Positions 6,686 to 15,164 of a stretch of DNA of 36,054 nt are shown piece by piece. Made by a program: the position numbers and the translations under genes. Positions within the stretch are counted from its first letter, which is position 1, and the number at the start of each line of letters is the position of its first letter. The DNA lies in contig JADFXV010000029.1 of assembly GCA_015233395.1 (NCBI GenBank), forward strand, positions 1 through 36,054, in the 5' to 3' direction. Below the pieces are notes generated by a model. It did not search any database. It worked only from the letters and a program-made list of their open reading frames with translations, and was not told where the DNA came from. Source of the DNA: Desulfovibrionaceae bacterium (GTDB taxonomy: Bacteria > Desulfobacterota > Desulfovibrionia > Desulfovibrionales > Desulfovibrionaceae).

Positions 6686-7900
6686 TCAATCCCGGCCGAT
6701 GCGCACCATCTTGCCGCTGCGGCCCTTCTCGAAGGCCTCCAGGTTGGCCACGGCCTCGCGCACATGGTCCGGGGCAAGGTGGCTGTATCGTTCCGTCATG
6801 CTCAAAGTGGAATGCCCCAAGAGCCGCGCCACGGTGTAAAGCGGCGTCCCGGCCATGACGAGCCATGAGGCGTAGGAGTGCCGCAGGGTGTGGAAGCAGA
6901 CCTTCTGGCGGCGGTCTGTGACGCCGTCGTTAAATCCCAGCTTGACGAGGGCGTGGTGGAAGCTCTGGGATACTTGAGGTGAAGGGCGGCCGGTCCTGGC
7001 CGGGAAAACCAAGATTTCAGGCGTATGCGCCTTGGCCTCGCCTTGGCGTCTGGTCAGCATGTCGCGGACCTTGGCGGTCATCGGTATGGAGCGCTGGCCG
7101 TGCTTGGTATCGAGCAGGTGCAGATTGTTGGAATTGAAATCGACATTGCCCCACGTCAGGCCCGCCACCTCGCCCCACCGGCAACCGGAGAACAGCGAGA
7201 GCAGCGCTTGGTCGTGAACATCCTGGGAGTATTCCGCCAGGGTTGCGAGCAGCTGTTCTGCTTCCTCGGGCGACAGGAAACGGACGCGCTGATTGACCAC
7301 CTTCGTCTTGCTCACCTGTTTGGTTGGGGAGTCGCCCGCGAATAGACCTGCCTTGCGAGCGTGGTTGAACATCTGGCGGACCAGCGCCAGGGCGTACTGG
7401 ATCGTCCGGGCGGACCTCCCGACGGCGGCCAAGCGCTTTTTCATGCGCTCCAGGTCGAGCGGCGACACCTGCTTGAGCGGCTTTGATCCCACGGTCGGGG
7501 CAACCCACAGCTTCCACAACTCCTTCTCGCGGCGCATGCTTTTCGGTTTGGTCCCCATGGCCACATCAAGATAGCCGGGCCACAGGTTGGCAAGAGACAA
7601 CTCGGCGCGCGCCGTTTCTGCATCGGCCTGGGCCTTGATCTCGCGCTCGACCTTTGCTTGCTCCCGAGATTCCGCCAGGGTGACAGGCCCCTTGCCCGTG
7701 CGCTTGTTCTCCAGCAACTCTGAAAGCCGAGCCTTGGCCTTTTTCAAATCCCAGCCCTTACTGGCCCACCCGAGTCCTTCCTCGCGCTGCTTTCCGTCCA
7801 GGCGGTAGTAGATGCTGAAATAGCGGTCGAGCCTGACGCCATGTTTGCGGGTCGGATGTTCACGATACCGGATTCCTTCGTCAGCCTTGAACCATTTCAT
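6686..7900 (-). CDS. Tyrosine recombinase, island integrase
   Basis: A 404-residue phage-type integrase. The N-terminal arm-binding part (about 1-90) is followed by a core-binding SAM-like domain (about 100-190) and the catalytic domain with Arg241 (SGCRWGEVAGL), Lys266, His337 and Arg340 (HTLRHSYASW), His363 (LLGHSTLSM) and the nucleophile Tyr372 (ERYSHL); all are present, so it should be active. ATG at 7900 is preceded by GAGGATAA. It is the gene nearest to the tRNA-Lys fragment at 8136-8183, as expected of an integrase that uses that tRNA gene as its target. The weakly structured 7901-8135 stretch to the junction probably holds arm-type sites, which I cannot define. Confidence 0.93.
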   Translation of the reverse strand: MKWFKADEGIRYREHPTRKHGVRLDRYFSIYYRLDGKQREEGLGWASKGWDLKKAKARLSELLENKRTGKGPVTLAESREQAKVEREIKAQADAETARAELSLANLWPGYLDVAMGTKPKSMRREKELWKLWVAPTVGSKPLKQVSPLDLERMKKRLAAVGRSARTIQYALALVRQMFNHARKAGLFAGDSPTKQVSKTKVVNQRVRFLSPEEAEQLLATLAEYSQDVHDQALLSLFSGCRWGEVAGLTWGNVDFNSNNLHLLDTKHGQRSIPMTAKVRDMLTRRQGEAKAHTPEILVFPARTGRPSPQVSQSFHHALVKLGFNDGVTDRRQKVCFHTLRHSYASWLVMAGTPLYTVARLLGHSTLSMTERYSHLAPDHVREAVANLEAFEKGRSGKMVRIGRD

Positions 7901-8135
7901 GGGGTTATCCTCTGTGCGCTGGACAGGCGCTGGACAAAGTGAACGGTCCTGGCGGTTCTCTCCAATAAATCGCCTTGCGAATCCCTATGCCTGATTCTGT
8001 CCAGCATTTGTCCAGCGTTTTTAACTGAAGCGGGATGATTTTTGATGAATCCCTGTGAAGACAGATAGGAGGGTAAGCCTTTGCTGTCAATGCTTTTCGT
8101 GGGAATAAATGAAGCTGGGTGAAATATTAAAATAG

Positions 8136-8183
8136 GGACTCTTAATCCGTTGGTTGATGGTTCGAGTCCATCATGTCCCACCA
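8136..8183 (+). other. tRNA-Lys(CTT) 3' fragment, island attachment junction
   Basis: The sequence from GGACTCTTAATCC onward reads as the anticodon arm (anticodon CTT), variable loop, T arm (GATGGTTCGAGTCCATC) and acceptor 3' strand ending CCCACCA. The 5' half of the tRNA is absent: upstream sequence does not pair with the acceptor. This is the displaced 3' end left when an element integrates into a tRNA gene. The intact tRNA should be at the island's unseen left end. Confidence 0.8.
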
Positions 8184-8193
8184 GGTAATTCAG

Positions 8194-8227
8194 GGGCTTG
8201 CCGCAAAGACGCGGCAGGCCCTTTTTA
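8194..8227 (+). terminator. Rho-independent terminator behind the tRNA-Lys
   Basis: Arms 8194-8204 and 8211-8221 pair at all 11 positions (one G-T), 6-base loop, then a T-rich tail. It is 10 bases after the tRNA CCA end and belonged to the original tRNA gene, which supports chromosome to the right of the junction. Confidence 0.85.
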
Positions 8228-8323
8228 TTTTGCCCTGAACCTCTCCAATCCTCTCCCAACCTTTTTTCTGATGAAGGGTGAAATTGGGTGAAAATTCCCG
8301 CAGGGAGGACTGGCTCAGCCAGG

Positions 8324-8818
8324 CTATTTCAGCAGATTGATGGCCGATTGTGGGGCATTGTCGTTCGCCTGCGCCATCCCGTTGGCTGCCGACTGAGAGA
8401 GGGCTTGTATTGGATTGCCGGGCGCCACGGCGTTTGGGGTGGTGGCGTTAGGATCCTGGACTGCTGGATTGACTGTAGTCATCATGTACTTCTGCGTTCT
8501 CGCCTGGTCCGCTGCGGACATTTTTGACAATTGGGCGCGATTCTCGGCATCGCTCTGCGCCGTCTCGTCGAATTTCTGCTGTATGTCGGCAGGGCTTTGC
8601 TTCATGGCGACGCCGGCATCCGTCCCCGCCGCCAACTTGCCTTTGAGCATCTCCGGCGGATTCTGGAACGTCGCGGCCGAACCGGAGCTGGGCCCTGCCT
8701 TGCTTTTCGGAGTGGATGCCGAGGTATTTTGGTCGAGGTTCTGGGTCATTTGCTGAAGTGTCGCGTTCGCGATCACCTTCATATTCGCGATCCCCGGTTT
8801 ACCAATGAAAATCGACAT
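8324..8818 (-). CDS. 164-residue hypothetical protein
   Basis: ATG at 8818 follows AAAGGAGC with good spacing, so the gene looks real. The product is rich in Ala, Gln, Asn, Ser and Pro, contains no Cys or Trp, and has no signal peptide or membrane segment. The N-terminus (MSIFIGKPGIANMKVIANAT) and the run KMSAADQARTQKYM may be helical; the rest looks low-complexity. I do not recognise a family. Composition recalls small exported or structural helical proteins, but nothing in the sequence shows export. It stands alone between the tRNA-Lys terminator and a tRNA-Arg relic. Confidence 0.65.
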   Translation of the reverse strand: MSIFIGKPGIANMKVIANATLQQMTQNLDQNTSASTPKSKAGPSSGSAATFQNPPEMLKGKLAAGTDAGVAMKQSPADIQQKFDETAQSDAENRAQLSKMSAADQARTQKYMMTTVNPAVQDPNATTPNAVAPGNPIQALSQSAANGMAQANDNAPQSAINLLK

Positions 8819-8873
8819 AGCGTGGCTCCTTTCCTGCGGGCCTCACCTTGGCAGATCCAACCAGAGGCGAGTC

Positions 8874-8947
8874 GCGCCCTAAATGGGCTTATCGGATGCG
8901 GGGGGGGATTCTATAGGCCACACGTTCAAATCGTGTCGGGCGCTCCA
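8874..8947 (+). pseudogene. Degenerate tRNA-Arg(TCT)-like relic
   Basis: GCGCCC at 8874-8879 pairs with GGGCGC at 8938-8943, followed by TCCA. The T arm ACACG-TTCAAAT-CGTGT is perfect and GGATTCTA matches the anticodon arm of tRNA-Arg(TCT). About four bases of the 3' anticodon stem are missing, the D arm cannot form, and T replaces the usual purine before CCA. It is best read as a tRNA relic from an old integration at a tRNA-Arg gene; a working tRNA is unlikely. Confidence 0.55.
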
Positions 8948-8952
8948 AAAAT

Positions 8953-9629
8953 TCAGGGGGTTATTGGAGAAATTTTTCTCAAGTAGCAGAAAAAACAAAG
9001 ATTTCTTGTGATAACTCTGGTCAGCTATCGGCCAACCATTTTGATGAAGTCGTCAATATGGTCGAATTGGGCTCAGGGGCCAAGAGGGAAGTGGCCGATT
9101 ACAAGCTATCACGCTATGCTTGTTACCTAATCATCCAGAATGGAGACCCCGCAAAGCCTGTCATCGCCAACGGACAGACCTATTTTGCGATCCAAACAAG
9201 GCGTCAAGAAATAAGCGATGACCAGGCGTTTGCTGGACTTCCCGAGGATGAAAGGCGTTTAATGCTACGCAAGGAGATGGCAGAGCATAATAAGGCTCTT
9301 GTCGCTTCCGCCAAGGGTGCAGGAGTCGAGACGACCCTTGATTATGCGATTTTTCAGGACCATGGATACAAGGGGTTATACGGAGGACTTGGGGCTAAAG
9401 ACATCCATGCCCGCAAGGGACTCAAAAAAGTCACAAGATTTTAGATCACATGGGAAGTACAGAACTGGCAGCCAATCTGTTTCGGGCTACTCAAACAGAG
9501 GAAAAACTTCGACGAGACAATATCAAGGGCAAGCAGGCCGCTAATAAGGCCCACCACGAGGTTGGAGCCAAGGTCCGACAGGCGATCAAGGAAATAGGCG
9601 GAACAATGCCTGAAAATCTCCCTACGCCT
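8953..9629 (+). pseudogene. dinD: dinD relic (DNA-damage-inducible protein D family)
   Basis: The conceptual product matches the DinD family: YWRNFSQV near the front, MVELGSGAKRE, SRYACYLIIQNGDPAKPVI, then TYFAIQTRRQE, RLMLRKEMAEHNKAL, DYAIFQDHGYKGLYGG and KDIHARKGLKK. The frame then breaks in a run of six A at 9424-9429; adding one A restores DHMGSTELAANLFRATQTEE and on to MPENLPTP at 9629, after which similarity stops. The N-terminus is also missing: homology begins within 20 bases of the tRNA-Arg relic end. So it is truncated at both ends and frameshifted. A downstream ATG at 9058 gives a 128-residue piece that is unlikely to work. Confidence 0.85.
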
Positions 9630-9771
9630 GCCTTGCACTTTTGGGATAATGGCGGAAAACTTTTCGTTTCGCCTCACCCGAAGGCCTTAGGGCCAGTGCC
9701 CAGCGCCGTTTGCCGCGATCCCGGCCGTCTCGGTCCCCGGTGGTCAATTCAGGGGCGCCGGAGGAACAAAT
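9630..9771. other. Short gap after the dinD relic
   Basis: No gene is seen. It contains a third ATTCAGGGG (9747-9755), the 9-mer that also follows both tRNA 3' ends at 8188 and 8951, which may mark the outer edge of the old insertion. Confidence 0.4.
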
Positions 9772-10086
9772 TCATAGGCCGCCGTAAAATCGCCCGAAGG
9801 TATGGGCGAGCATGAGCGACATGGTCAGGACGCCCGCTCCAAGAACGAGCGCATGCAGGGTCTTGCGCGAATCGAAACTTCCGGAGCGGCACAGAAGCAG
9901 ATAGGCGGCAACGAGGTTGAAGAAGCCCCACAGCACGTTGATCGCCGCGGAGGATAGACCCTCTCCGGGCGGCGAGGCAAAAGGACTTTGGAACGGATGC
10001 CCGCAGACTCCGCTGACGAAATGGGGTATGGCGTTCGCGAGAAAAGCGCCTCCGAAAAAGTATGCAAGGTAATGATACCAGCGCAT
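9772..10086 (-). CDS. Small membrane protein, three TM segments
   Basis: A 104-residue protein with three hydrophobic spans: about 5-25 (YLAYFFGGAFLANAIPHF), 46-67 (INVLWGFFNLVAAYLLL) and 79-98 (VLGAGVLTMSLMLAHTF). The ATG at 10086 has GGAGAG at good spacing; an upstream start four codons earlier lacks one. The His-Phe pair in the first span (NAIPHF) and a Cys-Gly-His after it are notable, but I do not recognise the family. It stands alone, minus strand, opposite the histidine kinase gene. Confidence 0.75.
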   Translation of the reverse strand: MRWYHYLAYFFGGAFLANAIPHFVSGVCGHPFQSPFASPPGEGLSSAAINVLWGFFNLVAAYLLLCRSGSFDSRKTLHALVLGAGVLTMSLMLAHTFGRFYGGL

Positions 10087-10117
10087 GTTGCTCTCCAATA
10101 GTCAGGGTTGGCGGTCT

Positions 10118-10148
10118 GTTGAAAAACGCCGCCCTGGCGTTTTTCAAC
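10118..10148. terminator. Perfect 13-bp hairpin in the divergent gap
   Basis: GTTGAAAAACGCC (10118-10130) and GGCGTTTTTCAAC (10136-10148) pair completely around a 5-base loop. It lies 32 bases upstream of the small membrane gene and about 200 bases before the kinase start. It resembles a scattered palindromic repeat more than a gene-specific terminator. The rest of 10149-10347 is GC-rich and I see no clear promoter in it. Confidence 0.5.
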
Positions 10149-10347
10149 GGGCTGTCAGGCTTCAAGCCTTCCAATCCCACAACCCCGCTCGATATTCAAG
10201 GGCCATCGGGGCCCGGACAACGGGGCAATGTGGCCCCGCCTGGCCAGGACGGATTTTTTCCGTTTCTTTCATTCCTCCCACTTCCCTACGGTCCAATATC
10301 CTGGTACCAATTGAAAATCGCAACCCTTCAGCCTCACCGAGGGATTT

Positions 10348-13182
10348 ATGCTTGATTCCGAAAAAACCAGAGAACAGCTCATCGCGGAACTGGCCTCGAT
10401 CGCGCGGATGAAAAATCACGACACGGGATTGTTCAAGATTATTCTGGACGGTCTTCCGATGCCATATCTGTTGGTGGATGTCGATGAACGGGTGATACAG
10501 ACCAATCAGGCCTGTCTGGATATGCTTGGAATCGATGATTTTGAGAAATGTTGCTATGGGAAAACGACCGCCGAGGTATTCTATGGCGATCCAAACCACA
10601 CGACAATCGTGGGAAAAAGCATGCGCGAGGACAAAGTTTTTCGCGATATCGATGTGCTGACCACGGATCACAAGGGAAGAAAGCGAAATATTTTGGCAAA
10701 TATTTTTCCGCTATATGATTTTGACAATCAATGTATCGGAGGAATGTCTATATACATAGATTGCACGGAGAGAAAGCAGGCGGAAGAGGCGTTACACAAT
10801 TCCAATCGCGCGCTCAAGGCTTTCAAGGAGAGTGGGAAAGCTCTCATCAGGGCGCGTGATGAAATATCGTACCTCACCAGCATGTGCAACATATTGGTTG
10901 AGACCTGCGGATACGTCATGGCCTGGGTCGGCCTTGCCGCGGCGGACGCCAAAAAAACGGTCGCCCCCGTGTGTTTCGGGGGGGCCGACGGCGGCTATCT
11001 CAAAAACATCACCGTAACCTGGGACGAGTCCGAAACAGGCTGCGGTCCGACAGGCGCCGCCATACGGACGCTGCAGCCTCAAATCGCACGGTGCATCGCC
11101 AGCGACCCGCGAATGATTCCTTGGCGGGAAGCGGCGCAAGCCAGGGGATATCAGGCCGTTGTCGCCCTGCCTTTGCGCGACCGGGACGTCTGCCTGGGAG
11201 CGCTGACCATTTACGCCAGCGAGCCCGACGCCTTTGACGCCGGCGAGGTGGAATTGCTTTCGGAATTGGCCGGCGACCTCGCTTTCGGGATCGTCTCGCT
11301 GCGGCTCCGGGAAGAGCACCGGCGAGCGGTGAAGGCCTTGCGGCACAATAAAAACATCCTCAGGGGCATCCTGGACACCGTCCCTCAATCCATATTTTGG
11401 AAAGACGTCAATAAAACGTACCTGGGCTGCAATCATGCTTTTGCACGGGATGTCGGGCTTGGGAGCTATACGGAAGTAATCGGCAAGACCGATCTCGATT
11501 TGCCCTGGACGCCCGAGGAAGCGCAAGCGTATCGCGCCGACGACGAGCAGGTGATGGTTCATGACCGTCCCAAAGTGCATTATATTGAACACGCGCGTCT
11601 CGCCGGCGGCCACCGGTGGGTTGATACATCGAAAATGCCGCTCAAAGACCAGGAAGGGAAAGTCTACGGCGTTCTGGGGGTTTATGAGGACATCACCGAG
11701 CGCAAGGCGGCCGAGGAAGCGTTGCGGGAGAATGAAGAGCTCTTCAGGTCATTGTTTGAAGACGCCGGGGACGGGATCTATTTGACCGACACGACGGGCC
11801 GGTATTTTCGGGTGAACCGCGAGGCTGAACGCCAGACGGGATTTTCCCGCGCTGAACTCTTGAAAATGAATGTGCCCGATCTCGACCTCAACCTGACCCC
11901 CGAATCGTTTCGGACAATCGTCGCGAACGGCGTCAAAGACCATACTCTCACTTTAGAGACCAAACTTCGTCGCAAGGACGGCGGCCATATTCCGGTGGAA
12001 CTCAGGGTCATGCGGCTGGAATTGACTTCCGGGCCGATACTCATGGGCATCGCCCGCGACCTCACCGGGCGCAAGCTGGCCGAAGAAGCCATTGTGGCGC
12101 AACGCAACGAACTTTCGACGCTCTTGAATGGGGTGCCGACGCCTATTTTCTATGTGAATTTGGATAACTGCGTCACCATGGCCAACGAGTATTGGTTCAA
12201 GTCGCTCGGACTCGATCAATCGGCGCTCAATATCCCCTTGGAGCAAATCCTTCCCAAGGAGATGGCCGAGACATTTCACGGGAACGACTTGAAATTCATC
12301 GCATCGGGACAAGATGGACTGGTGACCGAGGACGAAATTCGTACTGCCGACGGCTGGCGTCACGTCATGACGCACAAGATCCTGCACAAGGATGCAACCG
12401 GGGAGATAATCGGGCTCATCTGCGTTTCCTTCGACGTCACCGAACTGAAGCGGGCCAAAGAGTCGGCCGAGGCGGGCGACAGGGCGAAGTCGGAATTTCT
12501 CGCCACCGTGACCCACGAACTCAGAACGCCGATGAACGGCGTGCTCGGCGCATTGCAACTCTTGGGATTGACGGAGCTTAACGGTGAACAGAAGGATTAC
12601 GTCGATACGGGCTTGCTCGCGGCGAACAACCTCCTGAAACTGATCGATCAAATCCTTGAGGTCACCCGCGCTGAAAATAAAGAATGGGAAATCAATGAAA
12701 GCGAGTTCCTCGTGTCCGATCTGCGCCACTCGATATCGAGCGCCTTTGAGCCGCGGACGCGAAAGAAGCAGCTTGAATTTACCATGGAAATTTCTCCGGA
12801 CGTTCCGGACGTCGTCATCGGGGACGCCGGCCGCATCCGGCAGGCGCTCGCGAGCCTCGTCGAGAACGCCGTTAAGTTCACCGCCAAAGGCGGGGTCAAG
12901 GTCCTGATAGAGGCCGGCGGGCGCGAGGGGCCGGGTGCGAGGAAACTTCTTTTTTCCGTCTCCGACACCGGCATAGGCATTCCCGAGGATCAAATCTCGC
13001 GGGTGTTTACGCCCTTTACCCAGCTCGACGCCTCCTCGACCCGGAAGTATCAAGGCTCGGGCCTTGGACTGGCCATCGTGAAACGGCTCGTCGAACGCAT
13101 GGGCGGCGTCGTGGGCATCGAGAGCGCGCTTGGCCGGGGGACGACCGTACGCTTCGAGATTCCCGTCGGGACGCCCGTCTAG
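10348..13182 (+). CDS. Multi-PAS/GAF sensor histidine kinase
   Basis: A 944-residue cytoplasmic kinase; no membrane segment is seen. Domains in order: PAS (about 30-145), GAF (about 170-320), PAS (335-455), PAS (460-580), PAS (585-705), HisKA with His723 in [12 protein letters not shown], and HATPase_c (about 825-940) with N, G1 (DTGIGIP) and G2 ([10 protein letters not shown]) boxes. The several ITERK/LTGRK endings are typical PAS-PAC junctions. The start has GAGGGATTT upstream. The C-terminus has no receiver or Hpt domain, so it needs a separate partner; no cognate regulator is adjacent. Signals cannot be told from sequence; the first PAS might bind a small ligand. Its TAG stop falls in the first arm of a convergent hairpin element. 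Confidence 0.92.
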   Translation: MLDSEKTREQLIAELASIARMKNHDTGLFKIILDGLPMPYLLVDVDERVIQTNQACLDMLGIDDFEKCCYGKTTAEVFYGDPNHTTIVGKSMREDKVFRDIDVLTTDHKGRKRNILANIFPLYDFDNQCIGGMSIYIDCTERKQAEEALHNSNRALKAFKESGKALIRARDEISYLTSMCNILVETCGYVMAWVGLAAADAKKTVAPVCFGGADGGYLKNITVTWDESETGCGPTGAAIRTLQPQIARCIASDPRMIPWREAAQARGYQAVVALPLRDRDVCLGALTIYASEPDAFDAGEVELLSELAGDLAFGIVSLRLREEHRRAVKALRHNKNILRGILDTVPQSIFWKDVNKTYLGCNHAFARDVGLGSYTEVIGKTDLDLPWTPEEAQAYRADDEQVMVHDRPKVHYIEHARLAGGHRWVDTSKMPLKDQEGKVYGVLGVYEDITERKAAEEALRENEELFRSLFEDAGDGIYLTDTTGRYFRVNREAERQTGFSRAELLKMNVPDLDLNLTPESFRTIVANGVKDHTLTLETKLRRKDGGHIPVELRVMRLELTSGPILMGIARDLTGRKLAEEAIVAQRNELSTLLNGVPTPIFYVNLDNCVTMANEYWFKSLGLDQSALNIPLEQILPKEMAETFHGNDLKFIASGQDGLVTEDEIRTADGWRHVMTHKILHKDATGEIIGLICVSFDVTELKRAKESAEAGDRAKSEFLATVTHELRTPMNGVLGALQLLGLTELNGEQKDYVDTGLLAANNLLKLIDQILEVTRAENKEWEINESEFLVSDLRHSISSAFEPRTRKKQLEFTMEISPDVPDVVIGDAGRIRQALASLVENAVKFTAKGGVKVLIEAGGREGPGARKLLFSVSDTGIGIPEDQISRVFTPFTQLDASSTRKYQGSGLGLAIVKRLVERMGGVVGIESALGRGTTVRFEIPVGTPV

Positions 13183-13274
13183 TGTCGCGTTCCGCAAACC
13201 GCGTTTGCGGCGAGCGATCTTTCCAGAAATAGCTGGTTGGAAACAACCACCTATTTGCTGGAACATCACACTAG
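13179..13274. terminator. 96-bp branched palindrome between convergent genes
   Basis: Outer stem CTAGTGT (13179-13185) / ACACTAG (13268-13274), continued after a 3-base internal loop by GTTCC (13189-13193) / GGAAC (13260-13264). Inside are two hairpins: CCGCAAAC/GTTTGCGG (13192-13210) and a long one (13221-13263) capped by a GAAA loop. The TAG stops of both convergent genes lie in the outer CTAG ends. It is probably a bidirectional terminator, possibly derived from a miniature inverted-repeat element. Confidence 0.65.
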
Positions 13275-14377
13275 GACGTCTTTTCCCCTTCGCGCATGCA
13301 GCGCAGGCCTCTGCCCGAGCGGGCTTCGGCCATGCACAGGTTGTCGGACAGGCAGGCGGCCGGGCGCAAGTCGCCGCTTTCCCAGCGCGCGATCAACCCC
13401 GGTTCGCGGATCAAAGGCCGCGAGAGGGCGATCAGGTCGGCTGCGCCTTCCTCGATCAGCGCCTTGGCGGTTTGCGGCGCGCGCACGCCGCCGACCAGGG
13501 CGACGGGGATGGCCAGCGAGGCCTTGATGGCGGCCGCGTCGACGCGAAACCAGGCCTCTCGGCCCGGGGTGTCGCAGCGGCCGGCGCGGATCGGCGAAAA
13601 TTTCGGGTCGCTGGCCATGGTTCCGCCGGAGAGTTCCGCCAGGTCGAGCCCCTCGTCTTGCAGGGTGCGGCAGACCAGGGCCGTTTCTTCCGGGGTCAGG
13701 CCCGGTTCGAGGTAGTCGCGGCTGTTGATCTTGATCAGCACCGGGTAGTCCCCGCCCACGGCGGAGCGCACCGCCCGGTAGACCTCCAGCGGAAGTTTCA
13801 TGCGGTTCTCGATCGGCCCGCCGTAGGCGTCGGTGCGTCGGTTGTAGTACGGCGACAGCGCTTGGGAGAGCAGGTAGCCGTGGGCGGCGTGGAGCTGGAC
13901 CGCGTCGAAGCCGGCCGCTCGCGCCCGGACGGCGGCCCGGGCGAAGGCCGAGGCGAGTTCGCTTGCGTCCTGCCCGGTCAGCTCCCGGCAGGCCGGGATC
14001 TTGCCGAAGGACAGGTTGGATAGGCCAAGCGGCGTCGAGCCGTCGACCGGGTCGCTGTAGCACCCGGAATGGGCGATCTGGACGGCGATGGCGCCGCCCT
14101 CGCGGTGCGCCGCCTCGGCCATCCGGGCGAGTCCCGGCAGGAGTTCGTCGCGGTCGATGGCCATCTGGGTGGGCCGGGTGCGGCCGTCGCCGCGCACGTA
14201 GGCGTTGCCGGTCACGATCAGCCCGGCGCGGCCCCGGGCCAGCTCGGCCATGAGCGCGGCGAGTTTTTCGGTGACTTCGCCGCCCGGCCCGGCCAGCCCC
14301 TCGAAGGTGGCCGAGCGCAGGAAGCGGTTTTTCAGGGTCATCGAGCCGATGCGAATCGAGGTGAAGAGCTGGTTCAT
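13271..14377 (-). CDS. NADH:flavin oxidoreductase, Old Yellow Enzyme family
   Basis: A 368-residue TIM-barrel flavoprotein of the OYE family. The N-terminus MNQLFTSIRIGSMTLKNR carries the usual start of the barrel, VQIAHSG and LHAAHGYLLSQALSP hold FMN- and substrate-binding residues, and YGGPIENR and VGGVRAP are family signatures of the FMN phosphate region. A short C-terminal Cys cluster (ACLSDNLC, then RGLRC) resembles the iron-sulfur stub of dienoyl-CoA-reductase-like members but lacks their full FAD/NAD domains. ATG at 14377 has AGGAGG upstream. It probably reduces an activated C=C bond with NAD(P)H; the substrate is unknown. Its TAG stop sits in the shared hairpin element. Confidence 0.9.
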   Translation of the reverse strand: MNQLFTSIRIGSMTLKNRFLRSATFEGLAGPGGEVTEKLAALMAELARGRAGLIVTGNAYVRGDGRTRPTQMAIDRDELLPGLARMAEAAHREGGAIAVQIAHSGCYSDPVDGSTPLGLSNLSFGKIPACRELTGQDASELASAFARAAVRARAAGFDAVQLHAAHGYLLSQALSPYYNRRTDAYGGPIENRMKLPLEVYRAVRSAVGGDYPVLIKINSRDYLEPGLTPEETALVCRTLQDEGLDLAELSGGTMASDPKFSPIRAGRCDTPGREAWFRVDAAAIKASLAIPVALVGGVRAPQTAKALIEEGAADLIALSRPLIREPGLIARWESGDLRPAACLSDNLCMAEARSGRGLRCMREGEKTS

Positions 14378-14423
14378 GAAAGCCTCCTGGGCCTGGAAAA
14401 GACTGGGACGGGAGCGCAACTTC

Positions 14424-15164
14424 CTACGGCTTTACGCCGACGACGATATCTTGTCCGTTGTCCATGCCCGCGCGGCCGCACCAGGAACCCGGGATCAGCC
14501 GGGCGATCTCGATGCCGCGCGAGGCGTACATGGCGCGCACGAAACTTTCGGAATAGCCAACGGCGTCCTCCATCGCGGCCGGGTCTTCGACGTAAAAAGA
14601 GCCGTAGCGGTGCGTGAGCGCCGGCTTGCCCCGTCCCTCGCGCAGCAGGGCCCGGGACTCGTCGTTGAGCAGGAAATAGGTGATGCAGGCGCGGCCGCCC
14701 GGGGCGAGCACCCGCGCCATTTCCTCGAAATACCGCGCCATGTCGGCGGGGAGCATGTGGGTGAACACCGAGGTGGCGATGATGCACTCGAAACTCGCGT
14801 CCGGGTAGGGGAAACGAAACTCCGAGGCCGGCGTCTTGCCGTAGGGGTTGTAGAGCGTATTGAAGACGTCGGCGCGCTCGAAGACGAAGCGCGGATGCCT
14901 GGGCGTGATATGTTCCCGGCACCAATCGACCCCGAAGGGGTAGGCGTCGAACCCGCGATACGAGCCTCGCCCGCTGAGATACGCGGTGAGCGGCACGGCC
15001 GCCCGGCCCGCGCCGCAGCCCACGTCCAGGACCCGGTCGTGCGGCGTCAGCCCCGCGTATTCGATGAACTGGCGCAGCAATTTTTCGCCCATCGCCCGGA
15101 AGTCGCCGCCGCCGAAGGCGATCCACAAATCTTCCGGCGGAATGAGGTCGCTTGGATACTCCAT
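14424..15164 (-). CDS. Class I SAM-dependent methyltransferase
   Basis: A 246-residue Rossmann methyltransferase with motif I VLDVGCGAGRAAVPL (about 45-60), the acidic residue after strand 2 in YRGFDAYP, and FECIIATSVFTHMLP (motif IV region) followed by MARVLAPGGRACITYF. ATG at 15164 overlaps the glycosyltransferase stop (TGATG) and has GAGGGG seven bases upstream, better than the ATG six bases earlier. The link to the glycosyltransferase suggests methylation of a sugar or glycan, perhaps of flagellin or a surface polysaccharide. This is inference from context. Confidence 0.88.
   Translation of the reverse strand: MEYPSDLIPPEDLWIAFGGGDFRAMGEKLLRQFIEYAGLTPHDRVLDVGCGAGRAAVPLTAYLSGRGSYRGFDAYPFGVDWCREHITPRHPRFVFERADVFNTLYNPYGKTPASEFRFPYPDASFECIIATSVFTHMLPADMARYFEEMARVLAPGGRACITYFLLNDESRALLREGRGKPALTHRYGSFYVEDPAAMEDAVGYSESFVRAMYASRGIEIARLIPGSWCGRAGMDNGQDIVVGVKP

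Larger units (their letters stand above)
128..8183. mobile_element. Integrated island (satellite- or plasmid-like), left end missing
   Basis: Nearly all genes from 206 to 7900 lie on the minus strand and include a tyrosine integrase, an AlpA-type regulator, a primase-helicase, an ERCC4 nuclease and a toxin-antitoxin pair. The integrase sits next to a 3' tRNA-Lys fragment at 8136-8183, the usual junction left by integration into a tRNA gene. The structure resembles P4-like satellites or integrative plasmids: replication and integration genes but no capsid, tail, packaging or conjugation genes. The left boundary, where an intact tRNA-Lys is expected, is not in the window, so genes may be missing. 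Confidence 0.75.

Noticed and set aside
7897-8259. Minus-strand ORF reading GHDGLEPSTNGLRVPI over the tRNA fragment
   Set aside because: This is the well-known false peptide produced by the antisense of a tRNA 3' end.
11953-13269. Long minus-strand open frame opposite the histidine kinase
   Set aside because: Antisense shadow of a GC-rich gene: the plus strand has clear PAS, HisKA and ATPase motifs and the minus product shows none.
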